DNA of 39,017 nt from JBOHNM01 sp050730675 (GCA_050730675.1 JBOHNM010000016.1:1-39017), one strand, 5' to 3'. Positions 6,977 to 16,237 are shown, numbered from the stretch's first letter. Notes: generated from the letters alone by a model not told the origin. Program-made: numbers and translations.

Positions 6977-9574
6977 TCATTCCTTCTTGGAACCCTGCGT
7001 GGCCAGCCACTTGGCCCGCCATTGCTCCGCCTTCTCGGCGTTCTTCATCGCGGTGTACAGCCCCACCATGTCCTTGGCCGCCTCCGCCGCCTGAGAGCTG
7101 ACGACACCCGGGCCGTCGGGGGCGACGGCCGCGTCGTAAACCGCCAGAAAGTGCGGCTCCGCTTCGTCGAAGCGTTTGAGCATCGCCAGGTTGCGGGCGA
7201 TATTTCCCCGCACCGTCATGGTGAAGCGGTGCGCCGGTCCGAACGTCTGCGCAGATTGGCTCCACACCTCGTCCAGGATCGCCAGGGCCTCCTCGCGCCG
7301 CTGCAGCGAAGCCACCGTGGTTGCCAGCGTGTTGCGGTACGTGAGCGTGCTCGGGTGCGCCGCGCCCAAGCGGCGCGTCGCCGTGTCCACCACGCCACGC
7401 AGCATCGGCTCGGCCTCCTCCCCCCGTCCCTGGCGGCGCAGCGCGGCCGCGAGCGAGGTGCTCGTCGTCAGCACGTCGTCCGATTCCGGACCGCGCACAC
7501 GTTTCTGGGTTTCGAGCAGCGGGCGGTACAGTTCCTCCGCGTCCTTCCACTTCCCCTGGTTCAGCAGCGCCACCCCGCGGTTGCCGATGATCACCAGCGT
7601 CACCCGGTGTTCGGGCCCGAATGTCTGTGCCGCCAGCTCCGCCGCACGGGCGTACAGCCGTTCGGCCGATGCCGCATCTCCCATGGCCTGTTCCACCGCC
7701 GCCAGGTCGCACATGGTGGCGATCGCGTCGGGGTGCCCCTCGGGGGTCCCCGCGCTGGTTCGCTCGGCGATCACCCCCTCCAGCAGCACCTTGGCCTCGC
7801 GCCCGCGCCCCTGACGCTCGAGCATCCGCGCCAGCCGTCCGGTCGCTTCGAGCGTTGTCGGCGACGCGGCGCCGATCGTTCGCGTCCGGGTCTCGACCAC
7901 CTGCCGGAGGGCCGTTTCCGCCTCGCTGTAATGCCCCATCTGCGCCAGCGTGCCCGCCAGATCGGCGCGCACCGTGACGGTCAATTCGTGCTCTGCTCCC
8001 AGCACCCGCTGCGCCGTCTCGAGGAGACGCCGCTGCACCGTTTCGGCCTCGCGAGTCCGTTCCTGCTCCGCCAGCGCCATCGCCACCACGCTCTCCGCCT
8101 CGATCGCCTCGACCGACTCCAACCCTTTCGTGCGCTGAGCCAGGTCGAGCGCCGCTCGTGCCTGGGCCTCGGCTTTCCCGTTGAGCCCCAGCCCCTGGTA
8201 CGTCCCCGCCAGCGTCATCCGCACATCCATCAGCGTGTCGGGCTGGCCCGCCAGCGTTCTCGCGGCGTCCCTCGCCGCATCATCCAGCACCTCCGATACT
8301 CTCACCTCCGGTCCGCCGCCGAGGCCGAATCGACGCGGGTTGGCCGCGCCGAGCGCGCGGCGCAGGTAGGTTGCCGTCGCCTCTGCGCGTCGCGATTGCT
8401 TCTCCGCCTTCTCCGCCGCCACCGTCGCTTCACCGCGTGCCCGCTCGGCGCTCCGCCACGACGAGATCGAGACCACCAGGGCCGCCGCCGTTACCAGCAG
8501 CACCACGCACGCGGCGATGGCCGCCGCCCGTGCCCGCCGCGCCCGTCGCCTCAGCGCTCGCCAGGCACTCTCGCGCCGCGCCGCGATCGGCTCGCCGTCC
8601 ACCCAACGCCCGATGTCATCCGCCAGTTCGCCGGCGCTCTGGTACCGCTGGCCCGGGTCCTTCGCCAGGCAGCGCAGGATGATCGTCTCGATGTCCCCGT
8701 CCGCCTCGGGCGTGATCGTGCTCGGCTTGGCCGGCTCCGCCGAGACGATGTTTTCCAGCGCGCTCCGCAGACCCGATCCTGTGTCGTACGGGAACCGTCC
8801 CGTCACAAGCTGGTACAGCACCACCCCCAGCGCATAAACATCGCTCCGCGTGTCCACCTCGTGCACTTCCCCCCGCGCCTGCTCCGGGCTCGCCCACGGC
8901 AGCGACCCCACAAACCGCCCCTCGCCCGTCACGGAGAGTTGCCCCTCCCCCGCACCGGCCCCCCCCTCAAGCTTCGCCAGCCCGAAGTCCAGCACGTGCG
9001 GATCGCCCGCCGCATCCACGCGGATGTTCGACGGCTTGAGGTCCCGGTGGATCACCCCGCGCTGGTGCGCGTGCGCCACCGCCACGCACACCTTGCGGAA
9101 AACGCCGAGCTTCCGCCGCAGGGCTTCGTGCCCGTCCGTGCTCGCCGTCGGGGTCCACTCGTTCAGCGGCACGCCGTCGATCAACTCCATCACCAGGTAC
9201 GGCTGCCCGCCCGCCGCCCCGTCCATCGGCGTGCTGCCGCTGTCGTAGACGCTCACGATGTGCGGGTGCCGCAGCGTCGAGACCAGTTCCACCTCGCGCT
9301 CAAAGCGCCGTCGCGCCGACTCGCTCGCCAGCGGCCCGCCCAGCAGCACCTTCACCGCCACGCGCCGCTTGGTGGATCGCTGCGTCGCGGCGTATACCAC
9401 GCCCTGCCCGCCCCGGTGCAGCTCTTCCACGCCGTCGTACCCTGGGATCGCGGGCGCCGCGCCGCGCCCCGGTCGTACCCGCCGTGCCACCGCCACCAAC
9501 TCCTCAGTGTTGTGGTACCAGGCCGGGCTCGCTCCCGAGCCGCCATCCGAGTTTGGTATGTCGTCCTGGCCCAT
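6977..9574 (-). CDS. Membrane Ser/Thr protein kinase with C-terminal TPR repeats
   Basis: 865 residues. The N-terminal kinase domain (about 45-330) has a Gly-rich loop (RGGQGVVYAA), the ATP-binding Lys in VAVKVL (K75), an alpha-C Glu (E94), catalytic HRDLKPSN (177-184), DFGLA (196-200) and ASPE in place of APE. All catalytic residues are present, so it is probably active. A basic stretch precedes one transmembrane helix (about 350-371). The remaining roughly 480 residues are TPR repeats with recurring 'A..LY..LLE...' and 'LG..HP.TL' units. The gene starts 16 nt after the sigma-factor stop, so the two form an operon, a pairing common in planctomycetes. The kinase may couple a signal sensed through the TPR region to the sigma factor; that is inference. 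Confidence 0.93.
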   Translation of the reverse strand: MGQDDIPNSDGGSGASPAWYHNTEELVAVARRVRPGRGAAPAIPGYDGVEELHRGGQGVVYAATQRSTKRRVAVKVLLGGPLASESARRRFEREVELVSTLRHPHIVSVYDSGSTPMDGAAGGQPYLVMELIDGVPLNEWTPTASTDGHEALRRKLGVFRKVCVAVAHAHQRGVIHRDLKPSNIRVDAAGDPHVLDFGLAKLEGGAGAGEGQLSVTGEGRFVGSLPWASPEQARGEVHEVDTRSDVYALGVVLYQLVTGRFPYDTGSGLRSALENIVSAEPAKPSTITPEADGDIETIILRCLAKDPGQRYQSAGELADDIGRWVDGEPIAARRESAWRALRRRARRARAAAIAACVVLLVTAAALVVSISSWRSAERARGEATVAAEKAEKQSRRAEATATYLRRALGAANPRRFGLGGGPEVRVSEVLDDAARDAARTLAGQPDTLMDVRMTLAGTYQGLGLNGKAEAQARAALDLAQRTKGLESVEAIEAESVVAMALAEQERTREAETVQRRLLETAQRVLGAEHELTVTVRADLAGTLAQMGHYSEAETALRQVVETRTRTIGAASPTTLEATGRLARMLERQGRGREAKVLLEGVIAERTSAGTPEGHPDAIATMCDLAAVEQAMGDAASAERLYARAAELAAQTFGPEHRVTLVIIGNRGVALLNQGKWKDAEELYRPLLETQKRVRGPESDDVLTTSTSLAAALRRQGRGEEAEPMLRGVVDTATRRLGAAHPSTLTYRNTLATTVASLQRREEALAILDEVWSQSAQTFGPAHRFTMTVRGNIARNLAMLKRFDEAEPHFLAVYDAAVAPDGPGVVSSQAAEAAKDMVGLYTAMKNAEKAEQWRAKWLATQGSKKE

Positions 9575-9590
9575 CCGCTTGGCGCTCCGC

Positions 9591-10172
9591 TCACCCTTCC
9601 TCCGCCACCTGCTGCTCGATCAACTCCGCCAGCCGCCGGGTGATCCTCGACTTCGCCTGGTACACCCGATCCACGCTGATGCCCAGCAGTTCAGCAGTCT
9701 GCCCCGCGTCCTTGCCGCCCAGCGCGTACAGCTCGAACGCCTCGCGGTCCGCCTCGCCGAACTCCGCCTCGATCGTTTCCATGGCGCGCGCAACGTGGTA
9801 CTCGCGCCACTGCGCTTCCCATTGCCCGTCGATCTCGGCGTCCGCCGAGGCGGCCTCCACCGACGTGTCAATCCCCACAGGCCGCGCCGCCGGGCTCTTC
9901 TGACGGAATCGCTTGAAGATCACGTGCAGCGTCACCGTTTTGAGATACCCGCGGAACCGCCCCAGCGACGGGTCATACCGCCCCATCGCCTGCGTCAGCG
10001 CCACCAGCACATCCTGCAGCACATCGTCCGCGTCCGGCTCCGAAAGCCCCTGGCGCCGGGCAAACCCGCGCACCAGATCCCCATACCGCTCGCAGAATTC
10101 ACCCCACGCCGGCGAGCTGTTTCCCGCGGCGAGCCCCTCCAGCAGCGTCGTGTTCGTGGTCCGTCCGCGCAC
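9591..10172 (-). CDS. ECF-type RNA polymerase sigma factor
   Basis: 193 residues from a GTG at 10172. Region 2 is visible as WGEFCERYGDLVRGFARRQ, then DADDVLQDVLVAL and FRGYLKTVTLHVI. Region 4 is visible as AFELYALGGKDAGQTAELLG followed by the helix SVDRVYQAKSRITRRL. The order and length fit planctomycete ECF sigma factors. An ATG at 10235 would add 21 residues, but that extension is AT-richer, does not look like protein, and contains a TATGCT -10 element ending 5 nt before the GTG. I therefore prefer GTG 10172, possibly leaderless. It is first in an operon with the kinase and lies inside the dockerin-gene cluster. No anti-sigma gene is adjacent; the kinase may fill that role. Confidence 0.88.
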   Translation of the reverse strand: MRGRTTNTTLLEGLAAGNSSPAWGEFCERYGDLVRGFARRQGLSEPDADDVLQDVLVALTQAMGRYDPSLGRFRGYLKTVTLHVIFKRFRQKSPAARPVGIDTSVEAASADAEIDGQWEAQWREYHVARAMETIEAEFGEADREAFELYALGGKDAGQTAELLGISVDRVYQAKSRITRRLAELIEQQVAEEG

Positions 10173-10177
10173 ACACC

Positions 10178-10191
10178 AGCATACCTCAAAC
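10178..10191 (-). promoter_or_regulatory. Candidate promoter of the sigma-kinase operon
   Basis: On the minus strand this reads GTTTGAGGTATGCT, closely matching the element before paralog 1 (TTTGGTGGTATGCT). It sits 5 nt before the preferred GTG start, so a transcript from here would be nearly leaderless. The match with the dockerin-gene elements raises the possibility of autoregulation. Confidence 0.4.
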
Positions 10192-10312
10192 CCGAAGATT
10201 CCTCTTCTGTTTTTGTCAGAAGCCGCTCGGCCCATGGCCTGTCCCCTGCGGCACGCCGTCCCCGCGCGGTCCGACGCTGCGCTCCGCGGCCCATAACCGA
10301 AGGAGATCGCCC

Positions 10313-12415
10313 ATGTCTCGCTCCCTCACGCTCCGCCACGCCCGTGCGCCGTTCCTCGGCGTCGCCGCTCTCGCCCTCGCCGCCGCGGCTGGCCACGCTC
10401 AGACCCTCACCTTCGACAACACCTGCGGCACAGGGCGCTGGCACGGTTCCTGCCAGGACGGCAGCGGCACCACCTGCATCTCCTACAACAATTGGAGCGT
10501 CGCCAACCAGCTCTGCGATAACGGTGTCGTCCCCCACGAGCCCGGAATCAACGATGACGTCTTCTTGAGCGTCTACGTCCTGCTCGACTACGCCGAGCCT
10601 TTCCGCAGCCTCTCCACCACCACGCTCTTCCGCAACGACCACATCGTCGACATCTCCACCACCGCCAACTACGGCGGTCCCGTCGTCGGCCGCGGCGGCT
10701 TCGCCGGGACGGGCACCCACAACTTCGGGCAGCTCGTCACCGGCGATGCGGGCTCGCAGTCGATGAGCTTTGTCTATCCCGCCACCATCAACATCAACGG
10801 TGGGCTCGAACTCCCCGATGGCGCCGGCCTCATGATGAACACCGACGTTTACAACAACTCCTTCATCAACTGGCGCGGCGACGGCCTCATCGCCATCGAC
10901 GGCGCAGGTTCCCCGCAGACGCACGCCAAGATCCACAACCAACCCGGCGCCCTCTTCCTCGCCACCGGCAACGGCGAGATCCGCGGCATCATTTCCCGCG
11001 GCTACGTCGACAACGCCGGCACCTTCCGCAAGGATGGCGGCCTCGGCGCCACCACCATCGGCTCGGAGTTCGCCAACCTCCCCTCCGGCCTGATCGACGT
11101 CCGCACCGGCACCCTCGCTCTCACCAGCGACGGCTTCTACCTCGCCGGCACGGCGCAGATCGCCGCCGGGGCCCAACTCGAACTCCGAGGCGCCGCACAC
11201 GTCAACGGCCAATTCACTACTGACGGCAACGGCTTCCTCCGCGTCAACGGCAACATCCACGTTCTTGCCGGCGTAACCGCCACCGTCCGCAACCTCAGCA
11301 TGAGCCTCATCGACGGCTTCACCGGCCACTCCATCGGCCCCGGCCGCGTTGATGTCACCACCTCCGCCTCCATCGGCGGCATTTTCGGCGGCGGCGGCAC
11401 CCTCAATCTTCTCCCCACCTGCACTTCCTCCATCGCCTCCGACATCGACTTCACCGACAGCGGCACCCGCATCGACAACCGCGGCACCTGCACCTGGGAC
11501 GGCGGCCAGATCCGCATCACCGAGGGCGCATCCCTCAACAACCTCGCCGGCGCCGATCTTGACTGCCGCGTCGCCTCCAATATCGGCGGCTACTTCTTCA
11601 CCACCGGCACCGCTTCCAACGCCGGCACGCTCCGCAAGACCGCCGGCGGCCGCATCATCTTCGACCTTCCCTTTGTCAACACCGGCACGGTCATGGCCCA
11701 GTCCGGCCGCCTCGCTTTCAGCCGCTTCCGCCAGACCTCCGGCGAATCCGTCCTCGCCGGCGGGGAACTCGATTCCGACTTCCAGGTCGAGCCCCTCCGC
11801 TTCGAGGGCGGCACGCTCCGCGGCGTCGGCAACATCCGCGGCCCGGTTCTCAACACCGGCGCCGTCGTCGCGCCCGGAAACTCCCCCGGCGCGATCTCCA
11901 TCTCCGCCGGCCTCTACGGCAACTCCTACACCCAGGGCCCCGCCGGCACGCTCCGCATGGAAATCGGCGGCACCACCCCGACCACCTTCGACCGCCTCGC
12001 CGTTGACGGCCCCGCCGTGCTCGACGGCACACTCCAAGTGACGCTAATCAACGGATTCGTGCCGCAGGTCGGCCAGACCTTCAACATCATCACCAGCACC
12101 TCCCGCTCAGGCCAGTTCTCCAACATCACTCTCCCGCCAGGGCTGCAGCTCGTCTACACGCCCACCACCGTCGCCCTCATGCTCGCCGGCCCCGCCGGCT
12201 GCAATCGGGCCGATGTCGGTTCCCTCGGCGGCAACCCCGCTCCCGACGGCGTGCTCACCGTTGACGACGTCGTCGCCTTCCTCTCCGCCTTCTTCGCCAA
12301 CAACATCACCGTCGCCGATATCGCCGGCCTCGGCGGCGGCTCCATCCCCGACGGTCAGGTCACCGTTGACGACCTCGTCACCTTCCTCACCGAGTTCTTC
12401 ACTGTCTGCCCGTAG
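10313..12415 (+). CDS. Secreted repeat protein with GC-type dockerin end
   Basis: 700 residues. A signal peptide (1-29, ending AAGHAQ) is followed by a long Gly/Asn/Thr-rich region that looks like beta-helix or autotransporter-type passenger repeats (recurring 'N.GTL', 'A.NAGT.RK', 'GGGTL'). Near residues 560-620 is a segment (DGTLQVTLINGFVPQVGQ, then FNIITS) typical of the end of autotransporter-associated beta-strand proteins. Residues about 630-700 are the two dockerin-like repeats (LTVDDVVAFL, VTVDDLVTFL), ending FFTVCP; the usual Gly before Cys is Val here. AGGAG 7 nt before ATG supports the start. The gene is divergent from the sigma factor. It is probably a surface-exposed structural or adhesive protein. 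Confidence 0.85.
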   Translation: MSRSLTLRHARAPFLGVAALALAAAAGHAQTLTFDNTCGTGRWHGSCQDGSGTTCISYNNWSVANQLCDNGVVPHEPGINDDVFLSVYVLLDYAEPFRSLSTTTLFRNDHIVDISTTANYGGPVVGRGGFAGTGTHNFGQLVTGDAGSQSMSFVYPATININGGLELPDGAGLMMNTDVYNNSFINWRGDGLIAIDGAGSPQTHAKIHNQPGALFLATGNGEIRGIISRGYVDNAGTFRKDGGLGATTIGSEFANLPSGLIDVRTGTLALTSDGFYLAGTAQIAAGAQLELRGAAHVNGQFTTDGNGFLRVNGNIHVLAGVTATVRNLSMSLIDGFTGHSIGPGRVDVTTSASIGGIFGGGGTLNLLPTCTSSIASDIDFTDSGTRIDNRGTCTWDGGQIRITEGASLNNLAGADLDCRVASNIGGYFFTTGTASNAGTLRKTAGGRIIFDLPFVNTGTVMAQSGRLAFSRFRQTSGESVLAGGELDSDFQVEPLRFEGGTLRGVGNIRGPVLNTGAVVAPGNSPGAISISAGLYGNSYTQGPAGTLRMEIGGTTPTTFDRLAVDGPAVLDGTLQVTLINGFVPQVGQTFNIITSTSRSGQFSNITLPPGLQLVYTPTTVALMLAGPAGCNRADVGSLGGNPAPDGVLTVDDVVAFLSAFFANNITVADIAGLGGGSIPDGQVTVDDLVTFLTEFFTVCP

Positions 12416-12432
12416 ACCCGGACGCACAGTCA

Positions 12433-12444
12433 ACACAATTGTGT
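12433..12444. other. Perfect 12-bp palindrome ACACAATTGTGT
   Basis: It lies 18 nt after the stop codon at 12415 and before the terminator. AT-rich in a GC-rich region, it could be a protein-binding site or a chance palindrome. Confidence 0.3.
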
Positions 12445-12490
12445 AGAAGCACGACGCGAGCGCCGCACCCCAGCCCTCGCCGCGCACCGA

Positions 12491-12516
12491 ACACCGGGTC
12501 CCCGCCCGGTGTTTTT
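12491..12516 (+). terminator. Intrinsic terminator
   Basis: An ACACCGGG / CCCGGTGT 8-bp stem with a 6-nt loop runs into TTTTCTTC. It ends the transcript of the gene at 10313-12415. Confidence 0.85.
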
Positions 12517-12543
12517 CTTCATTCGCCGATGGCCTCCCGCCCC

Positions 12544-12557
12544 GTCCGTGGTACATT
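12544..12557 (+). promoter_or_regulatory. Candidate promoter element
   Basis: GTCCGTGGTACATT shares the CGTGGTA core of the elements upstream of the tandem paralogs. It lies 35 nt before the ATG at 12593. Confidence 0.35.
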
Positions 12558-12592
12558 CCAACGGGCGGTCCTTCCGCCCTGGGAGTTCCACC

Positions 12593-13690
12593 ATGCGAGC
12601 CATCAGTTTCGTCCTCGCCGCCGCGTTCCTCCCCGCCCTCGTCGTCGCCGATCCCACCATCCCCAACGCCACCACCACGACCTACGGCACATTCCCCGCC
12701 GACTACCGCCCCTACACCATCACCCTCGACCCCGCCGGCTTCCTCTACGCCGGTTCCGACAACAACGATGTCGCCGGCATCACCCTCCGCCGCATCCCGC
12801 CCGGCGGCGGCCCTGCCGTCCCGTTCTCCACCGCACCCGTCTACGACCCCGACGGCATCATCTGCGATCGCGCCGGCGTCTTCTCCGGCGTCACCGGGGC
12901 CATCATCGTGGCCTACACCGTCAACACCGGTCCCGAGGGCGCCATCGGCATCTTCTCCCCGGGCGGCGTGCTCGGGGTGCGCATCAGCCCCACCAGTGTG
13001 CTTGCCAACAACGACGCGATGGCCTTCGATTCTCAAGGCCGCCTCTACGTCAATGCCTACGCCGCCGGCACGATCGTCAGGATAACCGCCGCGGATCCCC
13101 AGGTCTTTGTCACCATGCCCGGCGGCATCGGCGGCGGCATCCTCGCCATCGACACCGACAATAAACTGTGGATCTCCTGTTCCGACGGCGCACTCCGTCG
13201 CTATTCCTCCACCGGCACGCTCGAAGCCACCATCCCCGTCGGCGGCGCCTTCCCCACCCTGGGCTTCTGCCCCGTCGCCGGCGCGCTCCCCGCCGGCCTC
13301 TACACCTTCAACCGCGACAACGGAAATCTCCTCCGCGTCACCGCGACCGACACGCTCGTGCCCGCCGGCTCGGGCTTCCCCACCACCGTCTACCACCTGA
13401 TCTTCAACGCCGCAGGCGACCTCTTCTCCGCCGACTGGGCCACCGGCACCGTCTGGAAAACCTCCCGCGGGTGCGGCAACCGCGCCGACGTCGCCTCCCT
13501 CGGTGGCGCCGCCGGCCCCGATGGCCAGCTCACCGCCGACGACATCATCCTCTACCTCGCCTCCTTCTTCTCCGGCAACCTCGCCATCGCCGACATCGCC
13601 TCCCTCGGCGGCAACCCCGCCCCCGACGGACAACTCACCCCCGACGACCTCATCTCCTTCCTCTCAGCGTTCTTCGCGGGCTGCCCGTAA
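12593..13690 (+). CDS. Secreted beta-propeller-like protein with GC-type dockerin end
   Basis: 365 residues from ATG 12593, with GGGAG 8-12 nt upstream; an in-frame extension to 12509 begins inside the preceding terminator and is not used. The signal peptide is residues 1 to about 19 (ending VVAD). The body has repeated short 'G.lyv....dntI.ri' strands such as DPAGFLYAGSD, DSQGRLYVNAYAAGTIVRI and NAAGDLFSADWATGTVWK. This pattern fits an NHL/SMP-30-like beta-propeller. CGNRADV then introduces two dockerin-like repeats (LTADDIILYL, LTPDDLISFL) ending FFAGCP. A ligand or enzymatic role cannot be read from the sequence. Confidence 0.85.
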   Translation: MRAISFVLAAAFLPALVVADPTIPNATTTTYGTFPADYRPYTITLDPAGFLYAGSDNNDVAGITLRRIPPGGGPAVPFSTAPVYDPDGIICDRAGVFSGVTGAIIVAYTVNTGPEGAIGIFSPGGVLGVRISPTSVLANNDAMAFDSQGRLYVNAYAAGTIVRITAADPQVFVTMPGGIGGGILAIDTDNKLWISCSDGALRRYSSTGTLEATIPVGGAFPTLGFCPVAGALPAGLYTFNRDNGNLLRVTATDTLVPAGSGFPTTVYHLIFNAAGDLFSADWATGTVWKTSRGCGNRADVASLGGAAGPDGQLTADDIILYLASFFSGNLAIADIASLGGNPAPDGQLTPDDLISFLSAFFAGCP

Positions 13691-13808
13691 CTGTCCTCAA
13701 TTCTCCGCCGCTTGGCCGCGCTCGCAATCAAGCACGACCGGCTTCTCACCGGCCCACATACGTCCTTTTTGCTTGCGGCGTCCCGAATTGGAAGTAGTCT
13801 CAAAGGGC

Positions 13809-13827
13809 CCCCAACCAGGGGTTGGGG
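13809..13827 (+). terminator. Hairpin between dockerin genes, possible terminator
   Basis: A perfect CCCCAACC / GGTTGGGG stem with a 3-nt loop is followed by CGTCTTCT, a poor T tract. It may terminate the upstream transcript or lie in the leader of the next gene. Confidence 0.4.
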
Positions 13828-13875
13828 CGTCTTCTATCGCTGCGCCCCTGATTCCCGCTAACCCCGGAGTGACCG

Positions 13876-14979
13876 ATGCAGTCCACACGCGTGTGCCTAT
13901 TTTCAACAATCGCGGCCTTGGCCTTCCCCCTCGCCGCGAGCGCCCAGCTCATCCGCCCCGATTCCGCCACCGCCACCAGCGAGTTCAGCGGCTCATACGT
14001 CATCGCCAACACGATCAACGGCTCCGGACTCCCCGCAGGCTTCACATTGGCCAGCACCCACGCCACCTACGCCGTCAATAACCACTGGACCACCGTCGCC
14101 AACCACACCCTCGGCGAGTCCGCCACCTTCACCTTCAATGCCCCCCAGGCCATCGGCGTCTTCCACTACTGGCCCCACCGCTCCAACGGCATCGCCGCCA
14201 ATCCCAACTACGAGGCCACGCTCTACGACCTCACCTTCTACGACGGCCCCAACGGAACAGGCACAACCCTCGCTGCCTACACCAATCTCCCCGGCGCTGT
14301 CGACCGCGACACCGTCTACTCCCAGCCCATCACCGCCCTCACCGCCGTCCGCTCCGTCCGCTACACCATCCGCCAGACCCAGAACAACAACGCCTCGCCC
14401 TACACCGGCCTCGCCGAGGTCGCCTTCGGCGCGTGCCTCGCCCCCGACGCCTCACAGTTCACCCACCCCCTGAGCTCCCGCACCTGCCCCACCGGCTCCG
14501 TCACCCTCACCGTTGTGCCATTCGGCACCGGCCCGATGTCCCTCCGCTGGCAGCTCGAGACCACTCCCGATACCTGGATCGACGCCAACAACGGCGCGCT
14601 CCCCTACAACGGCGGCCTCATCACCGCCTCCGGCGTGACGACCGACCACCTGCAACTCTCCCTCAACACCCTCCCCGGTGCCCCCGCCCTGCGCTTCCGC
14701 TGCATCGTCACCAACGCCTGCGGCACCGCCGAGTGCACCCCCGCCACCCTCACCATCTCCTGCCCCAACATCGCCGATGTCGCCGGCCTCGGCGGCGCCC
14801 CCGGCTGCGATGGCCAGAACTCCGTGGACGACATCGTCTTCTACCTCGACCGCTTCTTCGCCGGCGACCTCGCCGTCGCCGACCTCGTCGCCCTCGGCGG
14901 CGGCGGCAATCCCGACGGCCAGGTCACCACCGACGACCTCATCGCCTTCCTCTCCGCCTTCTTCACGGGTTGCCCGTAG
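13876..14979 (+). CDS. Secreted protein with Ig-like and GC-type dockerin domains
   Basis: 367 residues; GGAG lies 7-10 nt before the ATG. The signal peptide ends ASAQ (residue 24). Residues about 25-185 form a beta-rich domain (RPDSATATSEFSGSY, ATFTFNAPQAIGVFHYWPH, VRSVRYTIRQTQ) resembling a discoidin/F5-8C-like carbohydrate-binding fold. Residues about 190-295 form a disulfide-type Ig-like segment (SRTCPTGSVTL, FRCIVTNACG). The end carries two dockerin-like repeats (SVDDIVFYL, VTTDDLIAFL) and FFTGCP. The Ig-like plus dockerin half is closely related to that of the next gene (15050), so the two share a duplicated C-terminus with different front ends. Confidence 0.83.
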   Translation: MQSTRVCLFSTIAALAFPLAASAQLIRPDSATATSEFSGSYVIANTINGSGLPAGFTLASTHATYAVNNHWTTVANHTLGESATFTFNAPQAIGVFHYWPHRSNGIAANPNYEATLYDLTFYDGPNGTGTTLAAYTNLPGAVDRDTVYSQPITALTAVRSVRYTIRQTQNNNASPYTGLAEVAFGACLAPDASQFTHPLSSRTCPTGSVTLTVVPFGTGPMSLRWQLETTPDTWIDANNGALPYNGGLITASGVTTDHLQLSLNTLPGAPALRFRCIVTNACGTAECTPATLTISCPNIADVAGLGGAPGCDGQNSVDDIVFYLDRFFAGDLAVADLVALGGGGNPDGQVTTDDLIAFLSAFFTGCP

Positions 14980-15049
14980 GTGGCACGGCTCTTCGGGGCG
15001 GCCTGCTTCTCTTTTCGTAGCAAGTCATGTCTTATTTCGGAGCCCAGTG

Positions 15050-16237
15050 ATGTGCAACCAACTGAATCCTCTGTCTGTTCTTCGAATGGCCGTGCTTGGC
15101 GGGTTGGCCCTCATGATCCTCGCTTCCCGCGCCACCGCCCAGCAAGTCACTGTCCCGGCGCAATGCAACATCTACGGCGCAGGTCACGCGGCCCCTCCCG
15201 CCACTTGCGCTGAAGGACCCGGCCTGCTCCCTGTCCAAGTTGATTTGCCACCCGGCGCAACCTGCATCCAGCTCGTGTCCGTCAGCGGCACAGTGGCCTA
15301 CTGCGCCAGCGGCTGCGGTCCCGCCCCCGCCGGCGCCGACGGCGTCGCGTTCGCGCCGCCGATTACTTTCAACGCTCTGGGCGGCATCTCGGGCGTCATG
15401 TCCAGCATCGGCCGGGCGCTCCACGGCGTCTTCCTCGGCCCCGCGGAGCCCGCAGAGCCCGCCCCGCCATCCCTCACATTTGCGGATCTGTCCTACACGA
15501 ACCTCTCCCCGCTGATCGCCCAGCAGTTCATCATCGGTGATGGGCTCACAGGCACGGGTGCAGGGACGATCCAGACCCTCACGATCCCCGTGGGCGCAAC
15601 GCGGTTCTTCCTCGGCTTCACCGACGGCTCACCTCCGTGCATCGGTTTCTTTCAAGACAACAGCGGCCAGGTCAGCGCGACCGTGGCAGTCAACGGCCTT
15701 GTTGGTCAGCCGGCATCGCAGCGCATCTGCCCCACCGGCGCCGCGACGCTGCAGGTCGGTCTCGCCGGCGCCGGTTCGCCCACTGCGCAGTGGCAGGTCG
15801 AGTCCCCCGCCGGCAGCAGCGCGTTCGTGGATATCCCCGCCGCCGGTTTCACCGAGCCCGCCTCCGGCCTCTCCTTCACCGCCGGCGGCGTCGCCTCCGC
15901 CTCGCTTCACGTCTCGAACATCACCCTCGGCTCCCACCCGTCCGTCATGAATTTCCGCTGCCGCGTCACCAACGCCTGCGGCCCCGTCTTCAGCCCCGCC
16001 GCATCGATCACAGTCTCTTGCCCGAACGTGGCCGACGTCGCCGGCCTCGGCGGCACCTCCGCGTGCGACGGCCAGACCACGGTCGATGACATCGTCTTTT
16101 ACCTCGCCCAGTTCTTCGCCGGCAACGCATCGGTCGCCGACCTGGTCAGCCTCGGCGGCGGTGGCGGTCCCGACGGCCTGATCACCCCCGACGACCTCGT
16201 CGCCTTCCTCGCCGCGTTCTTCGCCGGTTGTCCTTAA
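15050..16237 (+). CDS. Secreted protein with Ig-like and GC-type dockerin domains
   Basis: 395 residues from ATG 15050 (GGAG 8-11 nt upstream); a longer frame to 14678 runs antiphase through the previous gene and is rejected. The signal peptide is about 1-31 (ending ATAQ). The N-terminal part has paired cysteines (CNIYGAG, ATCAEGP, CIQLVS, CASGCG). The stretch TIPVGATRFFLGFTDGSP is typical of LecA/PA-IL-like or PEP-CTERM-associated lectin-like domains. The Ig-like segment (QRICPTGAATL to FRCRVTNACG) and the dockerin repeats (TVDDIVFYL, ITPDDLVAFL) ending FFAGCP match the preceding gene. Carbohydrate binding is plausible but inferred. Confidence 0.83.
   Translation: MCNQLNPLSVLRMAVLGGLALMILASRATAQQVTVPAQCNIYGAGHAAPPATCAEGPGLLPVQVDLPPGATCIQLVSVSGTVAYCASGCGPAPAGADGVAFAPPITFNALGGISGVMSSIGRALHGVFLGPAEPAEPAPPSLTFADLSYTNLSPLIAQQFIIGDGLTGTGAGTIQTLTIPVGATRFFLGFTDGSPPCIGFFQDNSGQVSATVAVNGLVGQPASQRICPTGAATLQVGLAGAGSPTAQWQVESPAGSSAFVDIPAAGFTEPASGLSFTAGGVASASLHVSNITLGSHPSVMNFRCRVTNACGPVFSPAASITVSCPNVADVAGLGGTSACDGQTTVDDIVFYLAQFFAGNASVADLVSLGGGGGPDGLITPDDLVAFLAAFFAGCP

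Noticed and set aside
7022..9643. 873-codon plus-strand frame across the kinase gene
   Set aside because: Arg/His/Leu-rich shadow translation. The minus strand carries an intact kinase with all catalytic motifs.
10173..10235. Longer sigma-factor start at ATG 10235
   Set aside because: The extra 21 residues have no counterpart in ECF sigma factors, and the DNA contains the likely -10 element; kept only as an alternative.
9995..12037. 680-codon minus-strand frame under the 700-residue dockerin protein
   Set aside because: Acidic low-complexity antisense translation; it also runs through the start of the sigma-factor gene.
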